From the NCBI RefSeq assembly GCF_000764305.2, contig NW_025946706.1, positions 295,182 to 359,181 of the forward strand: DNA of 64,000 bases, given 5' to 3'. Numbering within the stretch: position 1 is the stretch's first letter; every line of letters starts with the position of its first letter. This document shows positions 37,320 through 50,619 of the stretch, in pieces. The notes under the pieces were generated by a model. That model did not search any database. It was not told where the DNA came from and worked only from the letters and a program-made list of their open reading frames with translations. A program made the position numbers and the translations under genes. Source of the DNA: Hyalella azteca. Its lineage: Eukaryota; Arthropoda; Malacostraca; Amphipoda; Hyalellidae.

Positions 37320-40300
37320 ATGGCCCCCGGCAGTGCAACGTACCACACCATGGAGGAGGAGAAGAATGGTGATGTGTCTCCTATCACGTTGTGCTCCATG
37401 AGACGATCTGTATCACTGCTCCTTATCTATATTCCTTTATATTTTGCCTACGTCGCAGGCGCTGCTCTAATCTTCATGGTGACAGAAGGAGCTATTGAAG
37501 ATGCGTACAGAAAGCGTCTCGTAGAAAAGCGTGAGGCGTTTCTGTCTGAAAATTATTGTGTCTCAGGTGAGCATTTAAATTATATGTGCCTGGAGTATCG
37601 TCGAACATTAGTTAAGCTCGGTCTTCCTTCCTTGGTTCATAAGTATGCACTAAATTAAGATTCCAAATAATTTGAAACTTGCATTGATTCAGTTTGTTGT
37701 CTAAGTTCACTCATAAACTTTATAGATGATCTCGGTTCATTTTCGAACGGCACGATAACTCTCGTTATTTGAAAAAGTAAAGGTAAACCTTAAAAAACTG
37801 GATTTGCAACAATCTTCTGTTTGCTAATGCTTGTGTTCGATGTTTTCGAATCCTACATACATTCTTTCTAAAAAGAAGGATAATTATTTAAATGTATTGC
37901 TATCATTAATATCGTCCAAGGTCTAATTTCCCCCATTGCATTTTCCCAGTTAGCTATGAGGCAAGTTAATTAAAACAACGTAAGAACAAAGTATTATGCG
38001 AACAATAAAGAAATGTGTCATATCGATCAGAATTATTATGATGTTTCTGCCTGTCTACGTGACATTGTTTTTTTTTCTCTAGCAAGAAAAGCATGTGTAC
38101 CCATGCACAGAAGGTCAAGTGGTTTAATTATCTTAGGTCCTGTGAGGCAATTAGTCTAACGAACAGGTTGGTGATAGCCAGACCTTCATGTGGAGAGAGC
38201 AATAAGATTAGAGTTGATTTTGGTCCTAGTAGAAACGAATGCGTCAGAACTTATGACAACTTTTTTCTCCTAATTAAATCCAGCTTGTTTTTGTAGTAGA
38301 ATATTGCAAATTTTGTGATTTGAAGATATTTAGAGTAATAAACTGTTAATTCACTGCACAGATATTTCAATAGGTATGTCAGATATTTCAATTAATAAAC
38401 GTATTGATTCCTGGTTGTAACATAATAACATCGCACAGTGATTCATTTTAAGAAAATTGCGCATTTTTTACTGTTGAGCTTTAAATTGCAGCAAAATACA
38501 TTAAAAATTTTAGGAATCCAATGTTTACGATTACAGCCTACTTAGTAAACATATAAAAACAGTGAGGAAGAGTATAAAATTTCATTCTTTATCTTTTTGT
38601 TCCAGCCAACAAGCGTCATAATTTAGTATTCTGTGAGGCTTGTTTGGCATGGTGGTGGCCTGAGCATGAGGTTGATGTGTTGAACAAGTGTCTTAAAGTG
38701 ACACACACAGATGGCCGCGCTCGTTTGTGTAGGCAGACGCAGATGTTCCTTTGTTAATAAACGGTGAATGGCTGCAGTAGTATTTTATCATACATTCGAT
38801 TGAAAACGCAACATCATATCTAGACATTACAATTAAATTCACTAGCTATCATATTTTCCCACCTAGCGTATCGACCCTCCTTCCCGCGTTTCCAGACGTT
38901 AGTTGCGAGGCAGAATTAAACGTTTCCCTAATGAAAGCAAGCTTACAAACTTCACTTGCCGTTGCCTTAGTCCATTTTCTCCTCTTTACGTACAAGAAGA
39001 GACACTTGACTCAACCGAAGATACATGTATGTGAAGCCTAACATTCCTAGCATTCATTAGTAGGCATGTGAAATATTCAGAGGTAAGCAACTGTCAAGCA
39101 AATGATAAGCAGATCTTTGATGTTCATGGCATTCTAACACGTTTAATTTGTTGCTGCAGACGAAGCGCTTGAAGAATTTATTGAAGAATTAGCGAGCGCG
39201 AGTCGCCGGGGAGTGTCAGCAGCACGCAACGCGTCTGGCGACAGAAACTGGTCGTTTGGGCAGAGCTTTTTCTTCTCCTCCACAATTGTTACCACCATTG
39301 GTAAGAGATTCTTCGCATTCACTATTGTTACCAAAAATAAGTTAACGCCGGCTTCGTTTTTCCAGCAAATGTTGAATGAATGAATGATAGGTACTTTTAA
39401 ATGAAGTTTTAACATGGCACGCGTTTTCCATGCAACGATACTTGCTCAAATGAACTCCTCTAGCCTTACTGCATACGAACATAAAAATGAATGTGATGAA
39501 ATTTTTTACTCAGGCTACGGGCATGTGCACCCTTTGTCAGAAGGGGGCAAAGTGTTCTGCATTGCGTTTGCCTTAATGGGCATACCAATGACATTCATTC
39601 TCCTCACCGCGCTAGTGGATCAAATTGTCCGCCCCATTATTTGGTGCCTGCGTCGCCTTGAGATTCTGCTTCGACAACGGCAGAAGGTATAATGTTGGCC
39701 GTAATTTCTTTCAATACATTGCGAGAATTTTACTATCTTATAGGTCGGAGCTAACACTATCCTCAAGTCTTGTTCAATTCAAATTTCAACGAATGGTATG
39801 GTCGGAATCAATTGCAATGAATCTTAGCATGAGTTTAGAAATCACGCTTAATTCGAAGGGTTTTCTTGTGCATAACGTTTTCCGATAACTGTATACAGCG
39901 TAAATAAAAAAGTTCGATCTGTAAACGACAATAAATGCACAAACCACCGTTTACAAATCTGTCGAAACGTGTAATGCTGAAATTGTATTGGAGTAATCTT
40001 GATTAATTGAATAGATGTTTGCCTGTGCAGCCACTCAACATACAGATGATACATTTTGCCTTGATTTCGTCGGTGTTCTTCGTGCTGTTCCTCATAATCC
40101 CGGCTGCCATATTCAGCAGCATTGAAAAAGATTGGACATTTCTCGACGGCTTCTACTACTGCTTCATATCCCTCACGACCATCGGCCTGGGCGACTACAT
40201 CCCTGGCGACAGCCTCGACCAGCCACTGCGGCCTCTCTACAAAATTGCCATTGCAGGTACAGTTTATTTAACAGGTGCACACATGCAGAGGTTATCAGGA

Positions 40301-40698
40301 TAATAATATAGACGGAAGGAAGACTGAAACACCCTCAGTAGGTCTAGATGGTCGCTGGCTCATTTATTCCGATTCTAATGTCGATTAATCTATGCCAAGC
40401 CATATTCAAATGCTCTGATCACGAAACAGAGCGAAATTTATTTCATATTGGACTCAATGTTTATATTACTATTAGAACCACGCTTACGAAATCTTTTAAT
40501 TAAAGGCAACCATTCACTATTAATTTTGTTGCAGCGTATCTCTTGTTGGGCTTGGCGTCAGTGTTGACCGTAGTTCGTCTCTACAACGACATTCCAGAAC
40601 TAAACTTGGGCTACTACTTGCGCCCTCACGCTGACTTCCCTGGTCCTGAGCAGACGCGCTTAGTGCCAAACGTTGCTGACTCGGGGCTGCAGAGATGA
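37320..40698 (+). CDS. Two-pore-domain potassium channel, TWIK (KCNK1)-like
   Basis: Background K+ channel of the plasma or recycling-endosome membrane; it works as a dimer. Exons 37320-37566, 39160-39300, 39514-39686, 40031-40256 and 40535-40698 give 316 residues, close to human KCNK1. M1 is about residues 31-56, the cap helix holds Cys80 (position of the intersubunit disulfide in TWIK-1) and a glycosylation sequon in ARNASG. P1 is VTTIGYGH, P2 is LTTIGLGD, with M2 ([20 protein letters not shown]), M3 ([20 protein letters not shown]) and M4 ([19 protein letters not shown]). P1 keeps the canonical Ile (TIGYG) where mammalian TWIK-1 has Thr, so standard K+ selectivity is expected. The start is the first ATG after an in-frame stop; a context with acidic MEEEK follows. 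The C-tail is short. Confidence 0.93.
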
Positions 40699-42208
40699 CC
40701 TCTGTCAATACTATGAAGCGGGTCTAGATTACTCTCGAGTGCAATCTTTGCGATCATCAGGTCATAGATTATAAGATAACACCTGGGTCTATTTCACCCA
40801 CTAGTGCCATCCATATGATCACCAAGTCATTCATATTTTTTACGCGTTTTTAATTTATAACTGGGAGGAATATTTCATTATTCGTTAATTTGTACTACTT
40901 GCAACTTTACAAAGTTGAAAATAGTTATTCGTGTATTGTGAGATCTTTTCAAACAGAAGCCAGAATATCATGGCAACTGTCGCTGCCTCTCGTAAGCAGA
41001 CAGTTCAATGCACGGACTTCATCGAGCTGAGATATCGTAACGCTTGTGACGTGCATAAGCTTGCCAGTGACATGTGCGTTGTTGCAAAGAGAGTTCACAC
41101 CCAAACTGAACTTCCGCATTTCCCGAGAGAGAATTTCAACAGGTTGCGCTAATTAATTTTTAAATCGTATTATATTAAATATATTTACAGGGATCTTGCA
41201 TTCTCCTGTCAACATTTCTTTCTTTTTAAATTCTCTGTAGTTTTGAACGTTTTAATTTTCCAAGTCTTTCTCCACTTCGTGCCCTCTTCTTATCCAGCGC
41301 CATGCCGCCGCTCTATCTGGACTCTCAGGCGTACAGAGACGTAGCATGGGAAATGATACAAGTGAGACGTCGTTGACAGTCTAGACAACTCTTTTAACTA
41401 TTACAATTTTACACAGAAGTTTTATTCTTTTCATAAATGTTAAGAGCACCGGTGACAGAAAAAAACGAAAAATATTCCTCTCGCAATAATGAACAATAAA
41501 TTTTTAATGTAAGGGGAAAATAGGTAAAAAACGGCTAAGTGTAGAAAAAAAATCGTATCTCGGTTAAGAATTTGATCGGCTATATATAAGGAATTTACAC
41601 CCCCACTTTAAAGTATTTGATAAAGATAACTTTCAGAAAAAACATTGACGGTCCCATTCCTTCGGGTTATACCAATGGACACTTGTTTGAATGTCAGCGA
41701 ACTTCATAATTATATATTTACAATAAATAAATACGGCATATGTTGAAACGTACGAAGAAACCTATACAATTTATGCGAGGTCTGTATTTACAGTACACTT
41801 GAAACGATGGGTGGCGTAAGATGATGAGTGTAACAAGATTGCCTGATAACTCCTAAAGCTATTAAAATTATCCGTTACGCATGTTACACACTACACAGTA
41901 ATATTTTTTTACTAGTTTTCCAAAAAAACACGTATTAATTAATCTCATGGTGCTGTAATTTAAAACTTTAAAAAAAATTTATTTATTGTTCAAGCATTAA
42001 ATGTACATTTAAGGGTGGAGTATTTCCAAGAAGTAAGGAGTAAAGATGCTCGGAAACTCCTTTCAAATTAGACACTAACAACTTATTTGTGATATCGATA
42101 ACCCTTACATATTTTTAGACGCAGCAAAAGTTTTCTTATGCTACGGAATCTAGATGATAAATTTCCTAGTGAAGACTCGTCAGAGCTGCTCGCTAGTGCA
42201 TGGGAGCG
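40699..42208. other. Convergent intergenic region (K2P / MMADHC 3' ends)
   Basis: No gene. It should contain both 3' UTRs. Plus-strand AATAAA hexamers occur near 41490 and 41703, and minus-strand ones at 41978-41987. A short open frame at 40931-41152 is not recognised. Confidence 0.5.
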
Positions 42209-45137
42209 TTAAGACGTCCGCGTGCCGTGCATGGCGCTCACGACGCCAGTGAGAGACGCACTGCCAATAGGAGCGTCTGTGAAGATGCAACCTGGAACAC
42301 AAGAGAAATAAATTAATTCAGGATTTAAACGTGCGTAGGATTTGAACAAGAATATGATTATTGGCTAAATAATGCAAAGCATTGAAGTACCAGAATATTG
42401 GTAGTCTCTCATATTACAAAACGTCGAAGTAAACAAATGCACACTGCTTTATCTACCCAGGAACGAGGCAATGTACTAGCAATCTAATTAGGCGCATCGC
42501 TGTATTCTTTGAAGCATTTGATAAACTCGATGCTTGAAATTTGCATGATAAGTGAAGGGAAAGATTTTAATTGTTCATGAACTAAGAAACGGTTGAATAG
42601 TGTTCGTCAGAAATTTGAAGAAACAGAATGACAGTTGTCATCAATAGAATAAACAGCGTTCTTATAGAACTTGCAAAAATAATTGAATAGCGACCAGCAC
42701 ATACAGAATGCACAGCATACACCTTCTAATTTACACACAATTCTCACACATTTTCATGCTCGTCATATATAGCCTCACTGTATATTTCAACATTATAATA
42801 TGAATACTGTAAAATTTACTCACCCACAAATACATGTGTTCCATATTCTCGGTGGGACAGCACCTTGCAGCATCCCAAGTCATCAATGGTGAAGCCCAGA
42901 TGTCTATAAGATAACATAAAATTCAGAAATTACAGTGCGAAATTCCCGTGACGTGAGTTAATAATGACAAAAGACACTTTTTCTCTGGCAAATAATGGCA
43001 AAAAAACAATTTTCTCTAGTATCAGCAGCACCGGGAAATTTAACAGCAATAAGCTCACCTGTAGCGCTCATCCGTCTCGAAAAGAGTGGCGTTGGTGTAG
43101 GCACCGAAGAAAGCTCGCCCTGAGCTGGGGTCGATGAAGTCGGCCCAGTAGCCGTCGCTGCTCAGAGAGGTGCACATACTCTTTGCAGCATCTATGAACT
43201 GGTGTAAAAGATTCTTAATTAGTGGAGTAAAGTACATTGTAATGAAAATATTAGGCAATACATTAATTCATTCAAAAGACATAACTTCTTGGTACGTGAA
43301 CATAACACACGTCCATAAATGTACACATCATTTTCACAGGCTAAATATAATTAAAAAATCAATAACCCACCTAAATAAATGTCATTTAAACTAGAAATCA
43401 ACTTTGAACCAATTTAGGTGATGTAAAATAGTTTAAGTAACAGGAGTTTATCAATCCTCAACCTTATTGTTATTTGAAAACCGTATGGGTTATCTTATAA
43501 AATTTATGACTTATGCCTTAGTTAATGTACTTGGGCAAGGAGAACCTCGCGCTCTTCTTCTACAGCTTCGCTCCAGCCCGCCATGTCGTGCACGGTGCGC
43601 TGCGCTACTGTCACGGCCGTCAGGGGAACGCTGGCGTCTCTCACCGCCGGGAAGAGCAACAAAACATCTGCGAATTCATATAAAATAGGTTAAAATGCAG
43701 GAGTTTCACGATTTTCAACACCTTGTTGTTATTACCTCACCCAGATTAATGTCAATAATTAATATGGAAAACAAGTAGCTTTCCAAGGTAGGAATTGCTG
43801 CAGTAAAAATGTATTAATATATAAATATGTACATGTATAACAAATCTCTCAAGTTATGATAAATTTGGACATCTTGTATGGATGCCACAGCATTGGCATT
43901 GCAAACAAGTAACAATATTTTATAATTCGATGTAGTATAACAAGTTTAATTAGCTGTGAATATTTTGTATATATTTTAAAAAGTCACTTCCATATCCAAA
44001 AGAAATATCACCTCTGTTCAGAAGCTTGGGACACTCTTGGACGCGACATTCTAGAGAATGTTGAGCCATTATTTCACTATCACACAGGGTCTTCTGTTGC
44101 TCATCTGACAGCATCACACCCTGGAAACATGCATGCAGCTTTTTAACACACAAATAAACTACAAAAAGCAAAATTATAACATTCTAAAGATAACTTTCCG
44201 ATAATGGTCATGGTTTGTGGCAAATTTCATATATCATTTTCACCAAGCTATATATAATATACTAGAAAAATTGAACCCTAAACTAAAGAAACTATGCATA
44301 ATCTAGAAATTAATTGCAACTAAATTTAGAAGTTGTAGGCTAAAGATGATTAAAATTTTCTTCATTCCTGAAAAAGTTCCAGATTTTACAACACCATCTT
44401 AAATTTCAGTAATGAATTGAAAAATGACACATAATCTAATTGTGTGCCAGGAATAAAGCAAGAACTACCTGCATAAGATAAGGGGAGATACCAACATCCC
44501 CCGGCAGGCACAGTTGCCTGTCACCAGCTTGCAATAAGCTGGCCTTGATGTTCAACCAAGGGAACACACTGAATTCTGATGAAACAAAATAAGCTTATCT
44601 ATTAGTTATTACAAATTTATAATAACTAACTCACGGGCCAATGGCCAGTGAGTTTGGGTAATTTAGTAGTTTACAGAGACAATGAACTATATACAAAACA
44701 ATGCTTGCACAGTACAGTAGGTATATACTGCCTTCACATACAAAGCGACAAAAAGAGGAACAGCAGTGAACTGAACCTGTCAACAAAATTTAAGATACAA
44801 CTGAGAATAACAGCCAGATAATACAAGATCTTTTTTTTTTGGATGTTAAACACCATTGCCAATTTTTTCTGCAATTCAAGCAGAAGAAAAAAGGAAAAGT
44901 AAGTTATAGTGCACCTTCTGTTAAATCTTAAACTGTGCACAAAATTAGAAGTACTGTCAAGTTTCACACTCACCAGACTCATAGGACTGCTCCAACTGTT
45001 TTATTGGAGGATCTGATGGACTTATCTCCTTCTTTTCAGCCACTTGGAACCGTGAAGCTGCTTCGTCTGGCTCACCACACTTCTGGTACACATGTCTCTC
45101 TTCCACAGAAGCCCTGGTACATGACAGCAAGCCAGCC
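42209..45137 (-). CDS. MMADHC: Cobalamin trafficking protein CblD (MMADHC), N-terminus missing
   Basis: Directs cobalamin toward cytosolic methionine synthase and mitochondrial methylmalonyl-CoA mutase, working after MMACHC (family knowledge). Minus-strand exons in order: 45137-44974, 44575-44469, 44120-44012, 43667-43531, 43198-43059, 42903-42824, 42291-42209. They give 273 codons in continuous phase. Family signatures seen: [44 protein letters not shown] and [20 protein letters not shown], close to the human C-terminal domain. The human protein is 296 residues, so only the first exon with the start and mitochondrial presequence is absent; the first exon seen begins with one base of a split codon. 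The gene is tail-to-tail with the K2P gene; a minus-strand AATAAA lies at 41978-41983. Confidence 0.94.
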
Positions 45138-46526
45138 CTGGAAAATTTGGCAAAGAATCATAATTTATTATCAGTTGAGATTTTGGTGCCATTTAGAAGA
45201 ATATGAATCTGTAAAAATGCAGCAAATATGGCATAGCTGAAACCATTGTGCTAAAAAATACTTGGTTCAAAGAGACTCATGTGGCCAAAGGGTCTCATGA
45301 AATATAGAAGCAAAATTAAACGAGATTTTTCAATGCTGTATCAACAATAAAGCTATAATCAATAAACAAAACAAAAATTGATTAATATTTTTTGGAAAAA
45401 ATAGTTGCATGCAGATTAGATGAATTGATCTCATTAATGATACATTTTTGAGGGAATTCTGTGAACAAGTTTAGAAAACACCAACTTCAGGTAATAAAAA
45501 CCCACTCCTAATGGTATCAACATAATCAACTATCAATAATTGTTGCACATGAAAGCAATAAACAAGAAAGGGCCTAATTGGAGAAAAAATATATGTTACA
45601 TTCTAAATTGAAATCAGCTCAACAACAGGAGCTTGTCACTGCAAGAATGACCTGTTTAGAGCCAGGCAATGAAAAAGTACTTCCACTTATGAATGTATAA
45701 CAAATACTGTCTTTATTCACTGTAAATAAAATATTAGGAAATGATCCTAGAAGAAACACAGAATTACAAAGTAGATAATCTTTTTATGAAAGTGCAATGT
45801 TAGAAAATAGGAATCAGTTAGGGTAAAAATAAAACAATTGAATTCACTTAAATAGTTAATTCAGTACCTAAGTGCTAAGGAGTTGGCAACTTTTTGCTCC
45901 ATTGAATGAAATACTGGTATGTTCAGTTATTGTTAATATTTAATTATGATAGTCATATTTATGATTATACAGTCTAAATTATAGTGTTAAGATGGACAAA
46001 ATTTTAAGTGCAACAAACTGACCTTTTAGAAGATGACCTCAGAGTTAGAGCAGCAACATGACAACCAAAGACCCGCAAATCTTGCCAATAAATAAATAAC
46101 ATTTCTTACAATACAATTTTCTGAAAAATTATACAAAAATGTATATTTTATGTCTCAACCAATTTCATATCCATTAAAACCCTACATAAAAGATATGAAA
46201 ACTATAAACTTTCCAAGACAAAAATGAGCAGCCTGTGCTTGTTAACCACTTTTGGAATTTTAAGGTTCCTGCTAGAATTATTATTTATATATTATCTACT
46301 TTGGTTTGATGCTATGGTAATCACAATTGGTTGTCAGATACTTCAAAAAAATTATGAGATATATGTGACTTCAGAACATTTTTTTTGCATTAAAAAGTTG
46401 GGCTTTTCCAATTTTGTTTAATCAGCTATATATCTGAAGTTTGAGCAGGTTTTTCTCGTAACCACTCATAAAAATGGGTTACACTAATTAATTGACCACT
46501 GATATGAAATAGTCTATCAGCAGACA
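45138..46526. other. Region upstream of the MMADHC exons
   Basis: AT-rich, no recognised element or gene. The missing first MMADHC exon may lie here or further upstream; it must end in phase 2. Confidence 0.45.
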
Positions 46527-47819
46527 TACCGTCAACTGGGGCTACTCGGGACAATTTTGAACGTTTTTCATTCACAACTGCTTACCATGAAACATTTCAT
46601 AAACAAGTTTAGGCTCATTTCAAAGCTATTTGCAAGGGCTATCACATGGCTTCTCCAAAAAAATTCTATATGCTATTTGTAAGGTGCCAGGAGCAAAAAA
46701 AAGAGTGTCCCGAGTAGCCCCGTCAAAAGGGGCTACTTGGGACACTTGGAATAAAACTCAATTTTAAAACATTTGAAGCATTAACTGTGTACTCATCCAT
46801 TACTAACAGTACTCTGAAGTCCTCTTTCATTGTAGATGATGTAAAGGTAGAATAAATGACATTTTCTTTTATTTTTACTTATTTTTCCTATATCAATATG
46901 ATATTACCACATACCTACATTAATTACCATATACATTAATTACCATATTATTGATGTGATATTACTTTATACATGAACAGGCCATTGAGCATTTCAACTA
47001 CCTTGTCCACTGCAAGCTTCATATCAGCAGCCTTATAGCCTTTTTTCTGTATCTGTAAGCTTACAGGACAGCTTGTAATTTCACACCATTTTAATTGGGT
47101 TAAGTGAATTTACTGTAAAAAAAGATCATGAGAAACATACCTGAAACAGAAAGGAATGTTTTAGCAACAACCATCTTATGATTTAGAGAAATAAATCATA
47201 GTTTAGGTCAATTACTACTTTTCATTCTATGATGCCTGGTGCACAATTCTATATATGACATTCTATGCACAATTTTGTGATGACCGATGATGCACTAATT
47301 TTTTGATAAGCGCATTTTTTTTCGCTAAGCCAGGTAAATGTAATCAATATTCTTTGTTTTTAACACATTTTTTCTCAACTGGAGTTTTTGCTGAGGTTCT
47401 ACTGTAAATGCGTATGCCCCGGGGGGGGGGGGGGGGTGTCCCGAGTAGCCCCGCTGTGTGGAGATGGCCACCATTTTTTTTAGTGAGTTATGTAAATTCC
47501 GCAAATAAAGTTTTCATGCTGACACTTGTCTGGCACTTTTTTGTAGGCAAAATTTTTTAATACGACAAACATTTTTTTTACTAAGTAACTTTTCAAAATA
47601 TTGTTTTTCACCATATCTTTCAGGAATTTTTCAAAACTAGTAGATGTAGTATTTTTGAACTTCCTTTATACTACATAGATAGGAAAAATGTTGACATTTA
47701 CGCCACTATATTTAGTTTTGCAATATTCCAATTAGTTTTGCTACTAAAACAGTTTTATGCCGTGTTGGAGGACTGTCCCGAGTTACCCCGACAGTCCCGA
47801 GTAGCCCCGGTTGACGGTA
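46527..47819. mobile_element. TACCGTCAAC-ended DNA element (1.3 kb)
   Basis: Inverted ends TACCGTCAACTGGGGCTACT (left) and its mirrored GTTGACGGTA (right) with the shared core GGGGCTACTCGGGACA. The core recurs inside in both orientations at about 46706-46744 (two cores head to head), 47437-47455 and 47773-47789, so the element looks composite. No transposase frame is visible. Superfamily unassigned; the short relative at 56898-57079 has a TA target duplication. Confidence 0.8.
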
Positions 47820-49212
47820 TAATCAGCCAGTAGGTTTTGGGTGTGAGTGTGACATGACTCACATGAGTAATGATGCTATCAAACTATCCAGAGACCACAG
47901 TCAAGGCCACATGGGCACCTGAGTCATCACTCAGCAGGCAGCAGAAATATATACAATGTATCATTCAACTTGCCAGCAGCAACGAAAATGGTGTTTATTT
48001 CTGAAAGTTTTAGATTCTGCAACTTAAATGGCAAGATGCTGCAAGAGCAAGTTGCCACATCACTAAAACCTGTATAATACTGGTCAGAACTACAATTTGT
48101 TTATTTATATAGTTCAATAATCACATGATGATGACTACAATGAGTAGGTACAAATTCATTTACTGAAAGCTGTTTAGATCACACATAAAAGATGTGGTTC
48201 AGTTTTGTTCATAAAATAGACTGTTCCTAATGAAGCCCAGAGACAACTGCCAAAACGGTAGAAACTAGAACCACAGCAAAATAATTTATTTTGCTATGGG
48301 TTCCTGGCTCTAGCCTCTAGCCCCTCTAGCTAGTCATTGATTATGGGATGACTGAAATAGCGCAGCATTACCCAATACCAGCATAATTTTCATACTTCAC
48401 CCCGTGAGCAAATTACATACTTCACCCCATGCTGCAGAACAAATTAGCCAAGATGATTACTTGCTGAAAGCCACAGGGACTAAATCTCTTCATGGATGTA
48501 ATTCATGTAAACCAGTGAGCCAAAGACTGGCAATGAGCAGCAAGCTGCCAAAACAATGGTCGTAACCCACACGCAAAACCACAAAATATTTCTATTCCAT
48601 GCAGCCTAGCCATTTCACCACTTTTGATAAAGAATGCCCTGCACCAGCACCACAGAGCTATCAGTACACTGCTACCTCTCCAGCCTGTCCGTTCTTCTAA
48701 AGGCTATTCCCCTAGCAGTCCATTCTTCTGGAGGCTATGCCCCTGCCTGTCAAGTCTTCTGGAGGCTAAACCTCAACTCTTAGTTACTCCTGCTCCCCCT
48801 CCTTTTGGTACCAATTTGCAGAAGAATTTTCACATTCTATCCCAGTTTCACATTCTTTCTCATGTTTCAAGCATATCTTGATTGGAAAGAATAGTTTGCA
48901 AGTGCAAACTATTCTTTCCAATAGTTTGCACTTGCAAAGCAAGTGCATAGTGTGGAGGAAGAAGATGCTGGTGAATGTCAGGGCTGGGCTTAAGCCTCCA
49001 AAGTGGGTAAGGTGATGCAACATTCTGGTGCAGGGCCATTCCCATTTACAGCAGCCAGGTGCGGTCTACACGTCCCTGTGGCTTACGGCATTTGTAAGAA
49101 GCGATACTGTGATGGTATGGGCTTAAATCATTGGTGTAGAAGCTATTGGACGTAATCCGTTTGGAGTATCTCAGTATCAGGCTATCAGCTTGTGGGCTGA
49201 TAGTTTCAGGCT
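47820..49212. other. Intergenic, no gene
   Basis: No recognised gene or family. A 42-bp near-perfect palindrome lies at 48881-48922. Short minus-strand open frames at 48784-49228 match nothing I know. Confidence 0.45.
48881..48922. repeat. Perfect palindrome with 20-bp arms
   Basis: ATTGGAAAGAATAGTTTGCA, a 2-base spacer, then its exact reverse complement. Fragments of the arm repeat just downstream (AGTTTGCACTTGCA). Confidence 0.95.
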
Positions 49213-49643
49213 GGTGTGGCAAGACCACACTCAGGATGATGTATGTTTTCGGTGAATTTTCCCGCGCATTTTCACTTTTTTTAAGCTATTGCTGTGCACA
49301 GTTGGTGCAATGTAATGAAAATTGATTCTCTTCGCGCAATCCCGGCCATCAATTCTACGTCGCGCTGCCGCGCACAAGCAGTTTGTGGAGGAACAGACGT
49401 AATACTCACATTACTCAGTACAGTATGCCTTTAGGCTTTAATTATCTTCCAATAATATATGATATTTCTTGATACAGAAATTTGGTGAATGAGAAATCTA
49501 GAACTTTATTTTAGAAGAAATTTTCTCCAAAGTCATATGGCAACACTGAACACCGTCTGTTTACATTTCGTATGTACAATAGCTGCAGTTTACGATTACC
49601 GTACGTTCCGTATCTGACAAGCGGACTGCGGAAGAGTCAGAAG

Positions 49644-50362
49644 CCACTGTGCAGAGAGTGAACGAAGATTTAAAGACCTACGGCGACGCATTTTCGGCAA
49701 AATTTTCGCCTTCAGAAGATCTTGCCGACACATTTAGATTGAAATTCTTGCATTTAATATATTTCTCAGTCTTCAGCCAACTATTTAGAAAAAAAGTAAG
49801 GTTTCCGGCATAGTGGCAAACCAGAGCTTTTTTAGAATCAGTTCATTTTTAATTTCCTCATTTACTCAAGATTTAAACCAATTTCTCAAGTATGATAATG
49901 CTGGTATCCATGATACTTTACTGGTCTACTTATAGGACTCAAAAGTGAACTTGAGGGAGAGTCTAAAAAACTCTCTGCTTTGTCACTATGGTTTCCGGTA
50001 CGTTGGATGGATTACGATGCAGCGAAGCTTGTCCAGAAATCAGTTGCGATGAGTTCCCACAAAAAATGTAAACAACGTTTTTTCGATTGCGTAGTTTCAG
50101 TCGCATTAGAGCGGTCAGACTGCTTTATTACTTGTTCAGTTGACACTTGCTGTACAATCGGACTGTTTTTAGGGTAAAATTAGTTATTTGGTATAACACG
50201 TGCATGCAACCTTGTAATAAGTTTGTGGCTTGTAAATAGTTTGTCATTACTCAGCGTAAATGGCTTTTCATTACCCGGCAACGCATCTTTAAAATGGCCG
50301 GCAATGCTTTGGGCTTAAAAATCCATATATTGGCGACGCTGCATCCACCCTCTGCATAGTGG
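49644..50362. mobile_element. hAT-like non-autonomous element with exact 8-bp duplication
   Basis: Ends CCACTGTGCAGAGAGTG and CACCCTCTGCATAGTGG are inverted. The duplication GTCAGAAG lies at 49636-49643 and 50363-50370. The paralogous outer repeat has the empty site AGAGTCAGAAGTAACCCGG at 61053-61071. A MITE is nested at 49809-49990. A reverse-orientation copy is at 61558-62127 and a fragment near 60085-60170. Confidence 0.9.
49809..49990. mobile_element. CATAGTGG MITE copy (182 bp)
   Basis: Starts CATAGTGGCAAACCAGAGC, ends GCTTTGTCACTATG. Exact 8-bp duplication GTTTCCGG at 49801-49808 and 49991-49998. The related element at 61558-62127 lacks the insertion. Confidence 0.93.
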
Positions 50363-50450
50363 GTCAGAAGTAACCCAGACATGTCTTACATTTTATTATT
50401 GTCAGTTCGACTCGCGTAGTCAATATACTCGCATATATTGTTGACTAAAA

Positions 50451-50581
50451 TAGAACTATTTTAGCTTTCTAAAGTACGGCGCACGGCGCATTTTTTTACC
50501 AGCATAGTACGGCGCACCGCGCAGGTCGTTAAAATGACAAAATAAATTCCCGCGCACCTGGCACATCTTCCTGACCATGGT
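50451..50581. repeat. Dispersed repeat shared with 62995-63127
   Basis: ACTATTTTAGCTTTCTAAAG through GCACATCTTCCTGACCATGG is nearly identical in both places. It may be the far end of the outer repeat at 49220. Confidence 0.85.
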
Positions 50582-50619
50582 GGCAAGATGAGGTGCCAGG
50601 CAAGTAAGAACAGCTGCAT

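Larger units (their letters stand above)
49220..50445. mobile_element. Dispersed repeat copy 1, carrying two nested insertions
   Basis: Outer sequence starting CACACTCAGGATGATGTATG and ending near GACTCGCGTAGT matches 60657-61118 at high identity. It is interrupted by the element at 49644-50362. Nothing coding is evident in the outer repeat. Confidence 0.8.

Noticed and set aside
49980..50177. 65-codon open frame beside the MITE
   Set aside because: It lies inside the non-autonomous 719-bp element and does not resemble any transposase domain.
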